Source: Cyanobium sp. FGCU52
GTDB taxonomy: Bacteria; Cyanobacteriota; Cyanobacteriia; PCC-6307; Cyanobiaceae
Length of the DNA stretch: 64,000 bases
Assembly: GCA_024958715.1 (NCBI GenBank)
Contig: JANWUS010000021.1
Location: 1-64,000, forward strand
Reading direction: 5' to 3'
In this document: positions 18,999 through 28,294 of the stretch, piece by piece
Layout: the number at the start of each line of letters is the position of its first letter
Numbering within the stretch: position 1 is the stretch's first letter
Program-made: the position numbers and the translations under genes
The notes under the pieces: generated by a model
The model's input: the letters and a program-made list of their open reading frames with translations, nothing else
Told to the model about the DNA's origin: nothing
The model's database searches: none

Positions 18999-20090
18999 AT
19001 GGAACAGGAAGCCGACTCCACGGTGCTGATCACGGGCGGAGCGGGTTTCCTCGGAAGTCACGCCACGCTCGTTCTGCTGGAGGCCGGCCGGTCGGTGGTG
19101 GTGCTCGACGACTTCAGCAACAGCCGACCGGAGGCCCTGCGCCGGGTGGCGGCCCTGGCGGGGCTGGACGGGTGGACCGCCACGGCGCCCGGCCAATGGC
19201 GGGCCGGCCCGTCGACGGGGGTCTCGCTGCAGGTGGTCACCGGCGACGTGCGTCGAGTCGGCGACCTGGAGGCGGCCTTCGCCCAGGCCCCGATCGGGGC
19301 GGTGCTGCATTTCGCCGGCCTGAAGGCGGTGGCCGAATCCGTGCGCCAACCCCTGCGCTACTGGCAGGTGAACGTGGGCGGCAGCCTGCGGCTGCTGGAG
19401 GCGATGACGGCGCACGGCTGCCGGACCCTGGTGTTCAGCAGCAGCGCCACCCTGTACGGACTCTGCGAGCAGGTGCCCATCAGCGAGAGCGCGCCGGTCC
19501 AGCCGATCAACCCCTATGGCAGCACCAAGGCCGCCGTGGAGCGCCTCCTGGCCGACGCCGCCGCCAGCGAGCCGGGCTGGCGGATCGCCTGTCTGCGCTA
19601 CTTCAATCCGGTGGGCGCCCATCCCAGCGGCCGCATCGGCGAGGATCCCAGCGGCCTGCCCAACAACCTCTTCCCGCTGGTGAGCCAGGTGGCGGTGGGA
19701 CGCCTGCCCCAGTTGCAGGTCTACGGCTGTGACTGGCCCACCGCCGACGGCACCGGCATCCGCGACTACATCCACGTGATGGATCTGGCCGAGGGTCATC
19801 GCGCCGCCCTGGCCCTGCTGGAGCAGGAATCGCCCCAGTTCCTCACCCTCAACCTCGGCAGCGGACGCGGCCACTCGGTGCTGGAGCTGGTGCGGGCCTT
19901 CGAAGCGGCCAGTGGCCGGCCCGTGCCCTGGCAGGCGGCTCCCCGGCGTCCCGGTGATTCGGCCGTGAGCATCGCCGATGCCAGCGCAGCGCAACGGCGG
20001 CTGGACTGGCGAGCCAGCCGCTCCCTGGACGAGTGCTGCCGCGATGGCTGGGCCTGGCAGCAGGCCAACCCCCACGGCTACGGCGACTGA
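18999..20090 (+). CDS. galE: UDP-glucose 4-epimerase
   Basis: GalE (363 residues) interconverts UDP-glucose and UDP-galactose. NAD site [19 protein letters not shown], catalytic NPYGSTKAAVE, and the family texts HFAGLKAVAESV, RYFNPVGAHPSGRIGEDP and GTGIRDYIHVMDLA are all present. The start at the ATG in MEQEADSTVLITGG leaves a short leader. A weak TAGTGT box lies 28 bases upstream. The 3' end overlaps the convergent membrane protein gene by 13 bases. Confidence 0.93.
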   Translation: MEQEADSTVLITGGAGFLGSHATLVLLEAGRSVVVLDDFSNSRPEALRRVAALAGLDGWTATAPGQWRAGPSTGVSLQVVTGDVRRVGDLEAAFAQAPIGAVLHFAGLKAVAESVRQPLRYWQVNVGGSLRLLEAMTAHGCRTLVFSSSATLYGLCEQVPISESAPVQPINPYGSTKAAVERLLADAAASEPGWRIACLRYFNPVGAHPSGRIGEDPSGLPNNLFPLVSQVAVGRLPQLQVYGCDWPTADGTGIRDYIHVMDLAEGHRAALALLEQESPQFLTLNLGSGRGHSVLELVRAFEAASGRPVPWQAAPRRPGDSAVSIADASAAQRRLDWRASRSLDECCRDGWAWQQANPHGYGD

Positions 20091-21721
20091 CGCCGGAACA
20101 CCCGGTACTGACCGCTGCGCAGCCCCAGCTCCTCGCTGATCTCCTGCCACTGCCCGGGCTGTCGCTCGAGGCAGCCGCGCAGGAAGACGGCGGTGTTGGG
20201 ACCGACCGGGTCGGTGCGCATCCAGACGATGTGGCGGTTGGCCGGATCCATAAGCTGGTGGCAGGCGCTCTTGATGCTTGTGGGCAGGCCGAGCCGGCGC
20301 GTGGCCCAGCTGGCCGTGAGCTCCTGCTGATTGAGGCTCCATTGGGGGCCGATGCCGACCGTTGTGGCCGGCTGCCGGAGCTGGCGCTGCAGGGCGACGT
20401 CCTGGGGGGCGGTGAAGCGGCGCTCGGAGGGGGCGAGGCCGGCCAGATAGCGACGGGCGACCGCTCGATCGGCCTCGACGGCCAGCACCGGTGCCTTGGG
20501 ACGGCGCGGCGCGTTCAGCAGGCTGGCCACGAAGGTGTTGTTCAGGACGACCAGCAGCAGCGCCACCATCGCCACCCGGGCGATCCGGCGGATGGTGCGG
20601 GGGCGCCCCTCCATGTCCCCGAAACCGCAGATCATGATCAGCAGCAGCGGCAGCACCACCAGCTGGAGGTCGCCCTTCTCGAGAGCTGCCCGCTGCAGGG
20701 AGAGCAAGAGTTCGAGCACGAAGATCAGGGCCAGGGCTGGCAGCCACAGCACCCGCTCCACCTGCTGGAACGGCTGGCGCCACTGCCGCGCGGCCAGGTT
20801 GAGGAGCCCGAGGGCCGGCACCACCACCAGCAGCCAGATCGGCAGGCCGGCAACGTTCGTGGCCAGGACATCGCCCACCAGGGGCAGCAGGCGGTCGCCT
20901 TCAGGGGCCCGACGCCCCGCCAGCTCCAAGGGCAGCTGGACCGCTCCGGCCCAGGCCTGGGCCACGCCGCCCGGCAGGACCCCATAGGGCAGGAAGGCAA
21001 GGGCCGCTGCGGCCAGACCGCCGGCCAGAAGCGGAACCAGCCGCACCAGGGGACGGGGCACCAGCAGCAGCACCAGCACGACCACCATCAGCAGCGGCGA
21101 CACCAGGGACTGGGCGCAGGCCACGGCCAGACCAAGGGCGGCCCCCACCATCGCCAGCTCCACCACGTCCCGGCGGGATGAAGGGTGGGGCCGCTGCAGC
21201 AGCAGGCGGCTGACGCCATGGAGCGCCAGCACCAGGAAGGTGTTCGCGAACTGCACCGGTTGGCCGGACAGCCCGCCCGGGAACATCTGCCCGAGCACCA
21301 GGAAGAGCGCGCCGCCCAGCAGGGGCACCAGGGAGTCGGGGCGCAGATGGATCAGGCCGGCGGCGCCGAGCTGGCGCAGGGCCCTGGCAAGCAGAACGGC
21401 GCCCAGTAGGTTCACCGCCAGGATCACGAGGCGGTGGGCCGTCAGGCTTCCGAGCCAGGCTGACGGGGCGTACAGGAGCTGGGCCAGGGGCTGGCTGCCG
21501 TTCACCAGCCCGTCGTAGAGCCACTGCCCCTCCAGCAGTCGCTGGCCGGCATAGAGCAGTTCGTCGAGCCGCCCGTCGTAGGTGCCGGCGATCGTGGGCT
21601 GGCGAAGGATGCGCACCAGCAGACCCGCCGCGATCAGCCACCAGAGCGTCCAGCGCAGGAGCCGAGGCAGGACCAGGTCGAATGCCTGAGAGCCGCGGAC
21701 CCTGGCTGGCGACTCGATCAA
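20078..21721 (-). CDS. Multi-span membrane protein, possible GT-C glycosyltransferase
   Basis: A membrane protein of about 547 residues with ten or so hydrophobic segments between residues 20 and 420 and a soluble C-terminal part. An early extracytoplasmic loop reads GTYDGRLDELLYAGQRLLEG, with paired acidic residues in the first loop as in GT-C enzymes that use lipid-linked sugars. The C-terminal domain contains RHIVWMRTDPVGPNTAVFL. I do not recognise a named family. The start is uncertain: a TTG at 21721 has a TAGGCT box 23 bases upstream, while an ATG at 21787 would put that box inside the gene. Confidence 0.65.
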   Translation of the reverse strand: MIESPARVRGSQAFDLVLPRLLRWTLWWLIAAGLLVRILRQPTIAGTYDGRLDELLYAGQRLLEGQWLYDGLVNGSQPLAQLLYAPSAWLGSLTAHRLVILAVNLLGAVLLARALRQLGAAGLIHLRPDSLVPLLGGALFLVLGQMFPGGLSGQPVQFANTFLVLALHGVSRLLLQRPHPSSRRDVVELAMVGAALGLAVACAQSLVSPLLMVVVLVLLLVPRPLVRLVPLLAGGLAAAALAFLPYGVLPGGVAQAWAGAVQLPLELAGRRAPEGDRLLPLVGDVLATNVAGLPIWLLVVVPALGLLNLAARQWRQPFQQVERVLWLPALALIFVLELLLSLQRAALEKGDLQLVVLPLLLIMICGFGDMEGRPRTIRRIARVAMVALLLVVLNNTFVASLLNAPRRPKAPVLAVEADRAVARRYLAGLAPSERRFTAPQDVALQRQLRQPATTVGIGPQWSLNQQELTASWATRRLGLPTSIKSACHQLMDPANRHIVWMRTDPVGPNTAVFLRGCLERQPGQWQEISEELGLRSGQYRVFRRQSP

Positions 21722-21833
21722 AGCAGCACCCGTAGGGTTGCGGCAGCCTACCGGCCCCCGCCCAGGGATACCTGGCGGTGTGCTCATGGATGCCGACAGC
21801 CCCGCCCCGATGAGCTCCGGCCCTCTCACCTGC

Positions 21834-23159
21834 TCAGGTGGTCTCCCTCTCCAGCCGTTCCCGGCGCCGTTGCCTGAGGCGCCGCCCCAGCTCCGGACCG
21901 GGCCGCAGACCCTCGGCGGCCATCAGCTCCGCCGCGCTGACCCCGGCCCCCAGATGGCGCCAGCGCAGCCACCAGCGCAGCAGGGGCCGGGGCGGACCCA
22001 CCCCGGCCGCCAGGGCCAGGGCCACCGCCTCCGGCGCGGCTCCCGGTTCCTCCAGCAGGTCACACCAGCGGGCCGCCGTCCAGCTCCCGGGAGCCTGGCG
22101 GCCGCCGGTGGCCTCCGGCGGCAGGGCGGCCAGCCGCTGCCGCAGCGCCAGGAAACGCATCAGCAGCCGGTGCTGGCGGTGGGGGAGCTGGAGGCGCTCG
22201 GCCACGGCCAGCGGCTCGGCGGCGACCGCCAGCAGCGCCGGCAGCAGGGGCAGCCCGAGCCGGGCGGCCCGCCGCAGCCGCCGGCGCCAGTGACGGTCGG
22301 ACTGCAGGGCCGGATCCAGCAGCAGCAGCCCGCCCCAGCGCTGCAGCGCCGCCAGGGCCAGGATCCAGGACTCCCGCTCCAGCAGCAGCTCCAGCTCCGT
22401 CCGCAGACGGGTGGCCAGAGCCGGGGGTGCCTGGGCCGGGGGATCGCCGGGCCGCCAGGCCCAGGGCCAGGCAGCCAGCGTTGCCGCGATCTGGGCCCTG
22501 GAGTCATCCGCGAGTTCGAACCCCAGCCGGGCGGCGTAGCGGGCTCCGCGCACCACCCGGGTGGGATCGTCGCGGACGCTGGCCCCATGCAGGAAGCGCA
22601 GGCGCCGCGCTGCCAGATCCGCCAGGCCGGCGTGCGGATCCGCCAGGGCGCCGTCGGCCTCGCCGCCGAGCTGCAGGGCGATGGCGTTGATCGTGAAGTC
22701 GCGCCGGGCCAGGTCTTCGCCCAGACGGCCGAAGCTCACCACCGGGTTCTCCCCTGGCTGGGGGTAGGTCTCGCGGCGGGCGCTGGCCAGATCCAGCAGC
22801 AGGGGGCCCTCCGGCAGCTGCAGTTCCAGCTCCACCGTGCCGTAGGCCCCATGCTCCTGCAGATAGAGCACCCCATCGGGGCCCACCGCCCGGCAGAGCC
22901 GGTGGGCCAGGCGCTGGGCCGGCGCCACCCCCTCGTCAGCCGCCGCGTCGTCGCCCCCGCAGGCTGCGGGCTCCACCACGAGGTCGAGATCGGGCACCCC
23001 GAGCCAGGGGTCGTTGTGCACCCGGTGCAGCAGCAGATCCCGCACGGCGCCCCCCACCAGGGCCAGCCTGTCGTCGCCGGCCGCGGCGCGCAGCAACGGC
23101 AGCAGGGAGGGCGGCAACCCCGGCAGCGCCTCCACGGTGGGCGGGATCGGGCGGGTCAA
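21834..23159 (-). CDS. cca: tRNA nucleotidyltransferase (CCA-adding family)
   Basis: A class II nucleotidyltransferase of 441 residues that builds or repairs the CCA end of tRNAs. Head-domain motifs are LVGGAVRDLLLHR, the metal-binding DLDLVVE, RRDFTINAIALQLGG, and DLAARRLRFLHGAS with RDDPTRVVRGARYAARLGFE. The tail is Arg/Leu-rich and ends in a basic helix. In some cyanobacteria the work is split between A-adding and CC-adding enzymes, so the exact specificity is open. The start is a TTG only 18 bases from the divergent kdsD ATG. Confidence 0.88.
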   Translation of the reverse strand: MTRPIPPTVEALPGLPPSLLPLLRAAAGDDRLALVGGAVRDLLLHRVHNDPWLGVPDLDLVVEPAACGGDDAAADEGVAPAQRLAHRLCRAVGPDGVLYLQEHGAYGTVELELQLPEGPLLLDLASARRETYPQPGENPVVSFGRLGEDLARRDFTINAIALQLGGEADGALADPHAGLADLAARRLRFLHGASVRDDPTRVVRGARYAARLGFELADDSRAQIAATLAAWPWAWRPGDPPAQAPPALATRLRTELELLLERESWILALAALQRWGGLLLLDPALQSDRHWRRRLRRAARLGLPLLPALLAVAAEPLAVAERLQLPHRQHRLLMRFLALRQRLAALPPEATGGRQAPGSWTAARWCDLLEEPGAAPEAVALALAAGVGPPRPLLRWWLRWRHLGAGVSAAELMAAEGLRPGPELGRRLRQRRRERLERETT

Positions 23160-23177
23160 GGGCCCAGCAAGGTGAGA

Positions 23178-24194
23178 ATGGCCGCATCATCCCGGAGCCG
23201 TTCCTTGTCTGCACTGACCCGCTGCCTGGAGGAGGAGGCCGCTGCCATCGCCGCCAGCGCCCAGCGCCTCGATCCGCACCAGGTGGAGGCGGCCCTGCAG
23301 CTGCTCGAGCGCTGCGCCGACGGGCGGGCGAAGCTGGTGATCACCGGCGTGGGCAAGAGCGGGATCGTGGCGCGCAAGATCGCCGCCACCTTCTCCTCGA
23401 TCGGCCTGATGGCGATCTATCTCAATCCCCTCGACGCCCTGCACGGCGATCTCGGGGTGGTGGCGCCCGACGACGTGACCCTGCTGCTCTCCAACAGCGG
23501 CGAGACCCAGGAGCTGCTCGAGATCCTGCCGCACCTGAAGCGCCGCGGCACCGGCCGCATCGCGCTGGTGGGACGGGTGGAATCGAGCCTGGCGCGCGGC
23601 TGCGACGTGGTGCTCGACGGCTCGGTGGACCGGGAGGTCTGCCCCCTCAACCTGGCGCCCACCGCCAGCACGGCCGTGGCCATGGCCATCGGCGACGCCC
23701 TGGCGGCCGTGTGGATGGAGCGGCGCGGCATCTCTCCCCAGGACTTCGCCCTCAACCACCCGGCCGGCTCGCTGGGCAAGCAGCTCACCCTCACCGCCGC
23801 CGACCTGATGGTGCCGGTGGCGCGGCTGGCGCCGCTGCGGGCCGGCACGCCGCTGCCGGAGGTGATCGCCCACCTCACCGCCGATGGGGTCGGCGCCTGC
23901 TGGGTGGCCCGTGAGGGTGCCGCGGATCGGCTGCACGGCCTGATCACCGACGGCGACCTGCGGCGGGCCCTCCAGACCCATGGGCCGGAGACCTGGAGCC
24001 GCCTCACCGCCGCCGACCTGATGACCGCCGATCCGATCACGATCGGGGAGGACACCCTGGCGATCGAGGCCCTCGCCCAGATGGAGCGCAACCGCCGCAA
24101 GGCGATCGGTGTCCTGCCGGTGGTGGCGGGCGAGCGGAGGATGCTCGGCCTGCTGCGCCTGCACGATCTGGTGCAGGCGGGTCTGACCACCTGA
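23178..24194 (+). CDS. kdsD: Arabinose-5-phosphate isomerase (KdsD/KpsF)
   Basis: KdsD converts ribulose-5-phosphate into arabinose-5-phosphate, the first step to KDO. The SIS domain shows ITGVGKSGIVARKIAATFSS (about 55-74), LLLSNSGETQELLEILPHLK and APTASTAVAMAIGDALA. Two CBS domains follow from about residue 212 (LMVPVARLAPLRAG and LMTADPITIGEDTLAI). At 338 residues the length fits the family. Other KDO genes in the window are kdsB at 26070 and kdsC-kdsA at 41029-42424. A GTG six bases upstream is an alternative start. Confidence 0.92.
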   Translation: MAASSRSRSLSALTRCLEEEAAAIAASAQRLDPHQVEAALQLLERCADGRAKLVITGVGKSGIVARKIAATFSSIGLMAIYLNPLDALHGDLGVVAPDDVTLLLSNSGETQELLEILPHLKRRGTGRIALVGRVESSLARGCDVVLDGSVDREVCPLNLAPTASTAVAMAIGDALAAVWMERRGISPQDFALNHPAGSLGKQLTLTAADLMVPVARLAPLRAGTPLPEVIAHLTADGVGACWVAREGAADRLHGLITDGDLRRALQTHGPETWSRLTAADLMTADPITIGEDTLAIEALAQMERNRRKAIGVLPVVAGERRMLGLLRLHDLVQAGLTT

Positions 24195-24207
24195 GAGACC
24201 ATTGGCG

Positions 24208-25326
24208 ATGGTGAGGATCGACGACAGGGTGGATCCTGCGGTCGCTGCGGCGGCCGACGCCGGGAAAGGCGCCAAGTCGCCTGCCGGGCGCAATGCCGCG
24301 ATCGATCTGCTGCGCGGCGGCAGCATGCTCTACATCGTGGGCTTCTGGCACCTGCTGGGTTATGTCGACGGCATCGATGGCTACAAGAACGCCGTCACCT
24401 ATCCGCTCACCATTGCCGTTCTTGGCCTGTTCACCCTGATGGCCGGTTGCCTGGCCGGCCGGCGGGAGGTTCGGGGGTTTTCTGATCTCCTCAAGTACTA
24501 CAGGGCCCGCGCGATACGCATCCTGCCGCCCTACGCCCTAGCCCTGGTGCTGTTCGTTCCCACCGGGCTGCTGCAGTGGCCGGATGTGGGCAGGGGCCTG
24601 TTGCTGCTGCCGGCATTCGATGGCCAGCCGCTGCGCACGCTCTGGTTCGTGAACGTGCTGGTGGTGGGCTACCTGCTGGCCCCCCTGCTGCTGCTCCTGC
24701 GCCACCGGCTGCTCGCCGCCGGGGTCGGCCGGGGGTGGGCGCTGGCCGTGGTGGCCGGCTGCAGCGTCGTCGCCCTGGCCCTGCTGGTGCGGCTCTGCCC
24801 CGGTCTGGATCCCCGCTTCACCCTTTACTTCCCGGCCTTCGCCACCGGACTTCTGCTGGCCAACCCCCTGCTCGACCCTCAGCGCGGGGCCCTCAGCCGC
24901 CTCCAGCGGGTGATCCTGACGGTTTTGGCGGTGGCTGCCGTGGCCTTCACCCTCGGCGTCGAGGGCCGTGATTTCGAAACCAGCCTGCGCTCACTGCCGA
25001 TGGCAACGATCCTGCCGGCCCTGATGGTGCTCGCCGCCACCCGCCGCTGGCACGGCCTGAACCTGCCCGGGTGGATGCAGGCCGTGAGCTACGCCAGCTA
25101 CTTCATGTACCTGTTCCATCGCCCGATCCTCAGGGTCGTGACGGACACGGCCGTGGGCCTGGGTGCGCCCCAGCCCTGGCCCCTGCTGCTGATCCTTCTC
25201 GCTCTGGGGATGCCCCTGGTGGTGGTAATCACCTTGTGGGGGCAGTGCCTCTACGACCAGAGCCTGAAGGCCTCATCGCGGGCGGCGAACCACTCGGCCG
25301 CCAGCACGCCGCCGCCGGTGCGGTAG
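24208..25326 (+). CDS. Acyltransferase family 3 membrane protein
   Basis: A membrane acyltransferase of 372 residues related to OafA-type O-acetylases. It opens the first span with NAAIDLLRGGSMLYIVGFWH, resembling the usual D-x-L-R-G start of this family, and has about ten spans up to residue 350; a short RARAIRILPPYALAL segment fits the conserved R-x10-H-like region. It probably adds acetyl or another acyl group to a surface sugar. It follows kdsD by 13 bases, and its last 76 bases overlap the convergent glycosyltransferase gene. Confidence 0.72.
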   Translation: MVRIDDRVDPAVAAAADAGKGAKSPAGRNAAIDLLRGGSMLYIVGFWHLLGYVDGIDGYKNAVTYPLTIAVLGLFTLMAGCLAGRREVRGFSDLLKYYRARAIRILPPYALALVLFVPTGLLQWPDVGRGLLLLPAFDGQPLRTLWFVNVLVVGYLLAPLLLLLRHRLLAAGVGRGWALAVVAGCSVVALALLVRLCPGLDPRFTLYFPAFATGLLLANPLLDPQRGALSRLQRVILTVLAVAAVAFTLGVEGRDFETSLRSLPMATILPALMVLAATRRWHGLNLPGWMQAVSYASYFMYLFHRPILRVVTDTAVGLGAPQPWPLLLILLALGMPLVVVITLWGQCLYDQSLKASSRAANHSAASTPPPVR

Positions 25327-25958
25327 TCGCGGAACCAGGGGCCGCCCAGGGTCCAGTGCACCAGGGCCGGCCCCCCCTCGGAGGCGGGCTCCGGCCGGGG
25401 AGGCTGCACGTCGATCAGATGGTTCCAGCGCTCGATCGGCAGGGCGCCGATCTCGTGGTCGCCGGCGAGCCATTCCATGCGGTGCAGCTGCAGGCCCGTG
25501 GCCGTGTTGACGTAGTCGGGGGTGAGGGCGGTGCAGCGGGCGCAGTTGAACAGCATCAGCGAGCTCCAGTTCTTCTTCTCGTAGCGGGTCTGGAGCGCCC
25601 CGAGAAACTTCACGTCCTCGTTGGGAACATGCTCGTGCTGCACGCACTGCAGGGCGTAGCGCTCATCCCGCAGGGCCCAGAGCTCGGCGATGTCGCCGCG
25701 GGCGAGCATGTCGCAGTCCATGAAGATGGCCCAGCCCTTGTACTCCATCAGGTAAGGCACCAGGAAGCGGCTGAACGAGAACTCGGTGCTCTGGCGAGGA
25801 TCCCGCTCGCGCCGGTAGGTGCCCTCGAGCTGGCGGGCCACGATCGGAGTGAGCGCCAGGGGCAGGGAGCTGTGCTGGTAGAGGCTGTCGATCAGCACGT
25901 TCACAGCCGCCCGCTCATGGGGGTCGTAGCCGATGAACACGGGAATGGGCAGGGCCAT
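25251..25958 (-). CDS. Family 8-like glycosyltransferase, copy A
   Basis: A 235-residue GT-A type transferase. It starts with IPVFIGYDPHERAAVNVLID, has a DxD metal site in GWAIFMDCDMLARGDIAELW, and ends with DVQP and LVHWTLGGPWFRDY. A very similar protein is encoded at 32984-33703 (same ALTPDYVNTATGL, KNWSSLML and WNHLxDVQP), so one is a duplicate of the other. The donor is unknown. It lies 111 bases downstream of kdsB on the same strand and seems to have its own promoter. Confidence 0.78.
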   Translation of the reverse strand: MALPIPVFIGYDPHERAAVNVLIDSLYQHSSLPLALTPIVARQLEGTYRRERDPRQSTEFSFSRFLVPYLMEYKGWAIFMDCDMLARGDIAELWALRDERYALQCVQHEHVPNEDVKFLGALQTRYEKKNWSSLMLFNCARCTALTPDYVNTATGLQLHRMEWLAGDHEIGALPIERWNHLIDVQPPRPEPASEGGPALVHWTLGGPWFRDYRTGGGVLAAEWFAARDEAFRLWS

Positions 25959-25993
25959 GGAGAAGCTGCAGGCGGCGGAGGGTCGCCGTGATC

Positions 25994-25999
25994 AGCCTA
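25994..25999 (-). promoter_or_regulatory. Possible -10 box for glycosyltransferase copy A
   Basis: On the minus strand TAGGCT sits 35 bases before the start at 25958, preceded by TTGCCG with a 16-base spacer. The same two hexamers, with a 14-base spacer, precede icd. Confidence 0.35.
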
Positions 26000-26069
26000 C
26001 TGCGCTGCCGTTATGCGGCAAGTCTGAAGGGACTGCCGGCCCTTCGCCCCCTTGCCGGAGGCGCCTGGA

Positions 26070-26843
26070 TCAGTCCGCCGCGGCCGCGGCGATCCGGCGG
26101 GCCTCCTCCAGCTGCTCGGCCGTATCCACCGACAGGGATTCCCCCTCCACCGCGAACGTGCCGATGCCGATGCCCGCCTCCAGCAGACGCAGCTGCTCCA
26201 GCTTCTCGATGTCCTCCAGGGGCGAGGCCGGCAGTTGGTTCCAGCGGGCCAGCACGTCGGCCCGGTAGCCGTAGATGCCCACATGACCCCAGTAGGGCGC
26301 ATGGGCGTGCCACTCGGCAGGATCCACACCGCGCACATGGGGGATCGCCGAGCGCGAGAAGTAGAGCGCCCTCCCATCGGCCGACACCAGGGTCTTGACC
26401 ACGTTGGGGTTGTGCACCTTGTCGGCGCCCATCCGATACACGGGCGTCAGCACCTCCGTGGCCGGCCCACGCCGCTCGAACTCCGCCGCCATCGCATCGA
26501 TCACCGCCGGATCGATGAACGGCTGGTCGCCCTGCACGTTGAGGATCACCGTCTCGTCGGCCGGGGCGCCGGCCAGCGCCACGATCGGCTCCACCACCGA
26601 GGCGATGCGCTCGCTGCCGGAGGCGCAGGCGGGGCTGGTGGCCAGGGCCTCGAAGCCCCAGTCCGCCGCGGCGGCGATCAGCTCGTCGCTGTCGGTGCAG
26701 AGCACCACCGCCGCAGGGCAGCCGGCCTCACGACAGCGCTCCAGCACCCGCCGCAGCATCGGCCGGCCACCGATGTCGGCCATCACCTTGCCCGGCAGGC
26801 GCGAAGACTCCAGCCGCGCCGGCACCGCCACGACGAACCGCAT
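26070..26843 (-). CDS. kdsB: 3-deoxy-manno-octulosonate cytidylyltransferase
   Basis: KdsB (257 residues) activates KDO with CTP to CMP-KDO. The nucleotide-binding loop is VVAVPARLESSRLPGKVMAD, with later marks VLCTDSDELI, SGSERIA, ILNVQGDQPFIDP and YFSRSAIPH. I start at MRFVVAV; an in-frame ATG five codons earlier is less likely. A TAGGCT box is 24 bases upstream of the start. It is unlinked from kdsA/kdsC, which lie 15 kb away. Confidence 0.93.
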   Translation of the reverse strand: MRFVVAVPARLESSRLPGKVMADIGGRPMLRRVLERCREAGCPAAVVLCTDSDELIAAAADWGFEALATSPACASGSERIASVVEPIVALAGAPADETVILNVQGDQPFIDPAVIDAMAAEFERRGPATEVLTPVYRMGADKVHNPNVVKTLVSADGRALYFSRSAIPHVRGVDPAEWHAHAPYWGHVGIYGYRADVLARWNQLPASPLEDIEKLEQLRLLEAGIGIGTFAVEGESLSVDTAEQLEEARRIAAAAAD

Positions 26844-26867
26844 GCTTCCTGCCGCCAATCTGGGCGG

Positions 26868-26873
26868 AGCCTA
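26868..26873 (-). promoter_or_regulatory. Possible -10 box for kdsB
   Basis: TAGGCT on the minus strand, 24 bases before the kdsB ATG. No good -35 box. Confidence 0.3.
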
Positions 26874-26887
26874 CGGCTCTCCCCTGA

Positions 26888-27343
26888 TCACCAGCCAGCC
26901 GTGCGCTCCCGGGCGCGCGCCACCAGGGCGGCCACCGCCTCCGGCTCGGCGGCCGGGCGCTCGCCGGCGGCGACCTGGCGGTAGAGGTCGGCCACCCGCC
27001 AGCTCTCGGTGGCGGCATCGGCCCCGTGGCGGGGGATCAGGTGCAGGTGGAAGTGGCGCGCCCCCTCCCCGAAGGCGATCGCATACACCCGCTCACAGCC
27101 GCTCAGATCGCGCACCAAGGCGCTGCAGCGCTGCAGCATCGGGCCCAGGCCCGCGCATTCCGCCGCGTCGAAATCCGCCGGCCCGCCCACATGGCGCAGG
27201 CTGTCGAGCACCAGCCAGCCCGGCAGCGGCGCCGGTAGGGGATGGTGGCGCAGCAGCCAGAGACCGGCGCGGTGGATCTCCATCTCGGCCCCGGGGGCAC
27301 CGGCGTGGATGCGGCAGACGCCGCAGGGGGAGGACTCGGCCAT
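26888..27343 (-). CDS. HIT-family nucleotide hydrolase or transferase
   Basis: A 151-residue histidine-triad protein. The triad is HFHLHLIPR near residues 99-107. The N-terminus carries CGVCRIH, a Cys pair seen in several bacterial HIT proteins. HIT proteins hydrolyse or transfer nucleotide monophosphates; the natural substrate cannot be read from sequence. The gene is divergent from a family-2 glycosyltransferase gene and just upstream of kdsB on the same strand (44-base gap). Confidence 0.85.
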   Translation of the reverse strand: MAESSPCGVCRIHAGAPGAEMEIHRAGLWLLRHHPLPAPLPGWLVLDSLRHVGGPADFDAAECAGLGPMLQRCSALVRDLSGCERVYAIAFGEGARHFHLHLIPRHGADAATESWRVADLYRQVAAGERPAAEPEAVAALVARARERTAGW

Positions 27344-27417
27344 GCGCCAAGCTTGACCCAGCCCCGGCCGCGCCCATCTCTCCCCCCGCCGACCCCTCAG
27401 CCAGCGACGCCGGTCTG

Positions 27418-28287
27418 GTGGTGGTGACCGTGGCCTACGACAGCGGTGCCGTTCTGCCCGCCCTCGCCGCCGACCTGGCGCGGCAGTCGCGGCCACCCCG
27501 GGCCTGGCTGGTGGTGGACAACAGCCCGCTGAGCGCTCCGCTCCGCCTGGAGACCCTGGCGATCCCCCCTCTGGCGGTTCACCGCCTCGCCGGCGGCGAG
27601 GGGGATGGATTCGGCGCCGGCTGCAACCGCGCCCTCGATCGGCTCGAGGCCGAAGGCTGGCGGGGTTGGGTGTGGCTGCTCAACCCCGACACCGCCCTGC
27701 CCCGCGGCGAAGAGCTGGCCCAACTGCTGGAGGCGCTGGCGGGGCTGCCGGACACCGCCCTGGTGGGCACGGCCGTGGACGACGGCCATGGCGGCACCGA
27801 GGCCAGCGGCGGCTGGATCGACCCCGGCCTGGCCTTCCGCCGCCGCTGCCTCGGGGCCGCCCACCGGCCGGGGCGCCAGCCCCTGGCGCTGGACTGGCTG
27901 AGCGGCTGCAACCTGGTGCTTCGGCCCAGCGCCCACCAGCCGCCGGCCCGCTTCGATTCCAGCTTCCCCCTCTACTACGAGGACATGGACCTCTGCCTGC
28001 GCCTGGGGCGCCGGGGGGCGCCGGTGCTGTGGCTGCCGACGCCCACGGTGCTCCACCGGCGCGGCACCGGCAGCGCCGCCCCCGGTCCGCGCCGGGTCCG
28101 GCTCTCCACGCTCGGGTACCTGCGGTTCCTGCGGCGCCATTGCCCGCCGTGGGTGTTCGCGTTGCGCACGGCGCGGCTGCTGCTGCTCAGCCTGCTGCGC
28201 CTGCCGCTGCGGCCCCGCCGCAGCCTGGCCGCCCTGGCGGCGGGTGCCACCGTGCTCACCGAAGCCCTGCGGGGCCAGCCCGCCTGA
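27418..28287 (+). CDS. Family 2 glycosyltransferase (rhamnosyltransferase-like)
   Basis: A GT-A enzyme of about 289 residues. The opening VVTVAYDSGAVLPALAADLA, WLVVDNSPL, the nucleotide-metal site WVWLLNPDTALPRG and FPLYYEDMDLCLRLGRRG followed by VLHRRGTGS place it with the WbbL-like rhamnosyltransferases. Only GTG codons (27418, 27421, 27424) are available at the N-terminus and no ribosome binding site is obvious, so the start is approximate. The next glycosyltransferase begins seven bases after its stop. Confidence 0.8.
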   Translation: MVVTVAYDSGAVLPALAADLARQSRPPRAWLVVDNSPLSAPLRLETLAIPPLAVHRLAGGEGDGFGAGCNRALDRLEAEGWRGWVWLLNPDTALPRGEELAQLLEALAGLPDTALVGTAVDDGHGGTEASGGWIDPGLAFRRRCLGAAHRPGRQPLALDWLSGCNLVLRPSAHQPPARFDSSFPLYYEDMDLCLRLGRRGAPVLWLPTPTVLHRRGTGSAAPGPRRVRLSTLGYLRFLRRHCPPWVFALRTARLLLLSLLRLPLRPRRSLAALAAGATVLTEALRGQPA

Positions 28288-28294
28288 GGTCGCG

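Noticed and set aside
17469-20783. Very long frame suggesting a fusion upstream of ugd
   Set aside because: Only the part from 18878 down matches UDP-glucose dehydrogenase; the rest is antisense to galE.
21738-24194. Frame suggesting a long N-terminal extension of KdsD
   Set aside because: The extension is antisense to the CCA enzyme gene and is Gln/Pro/Gly-rich; the family start fits 23178.
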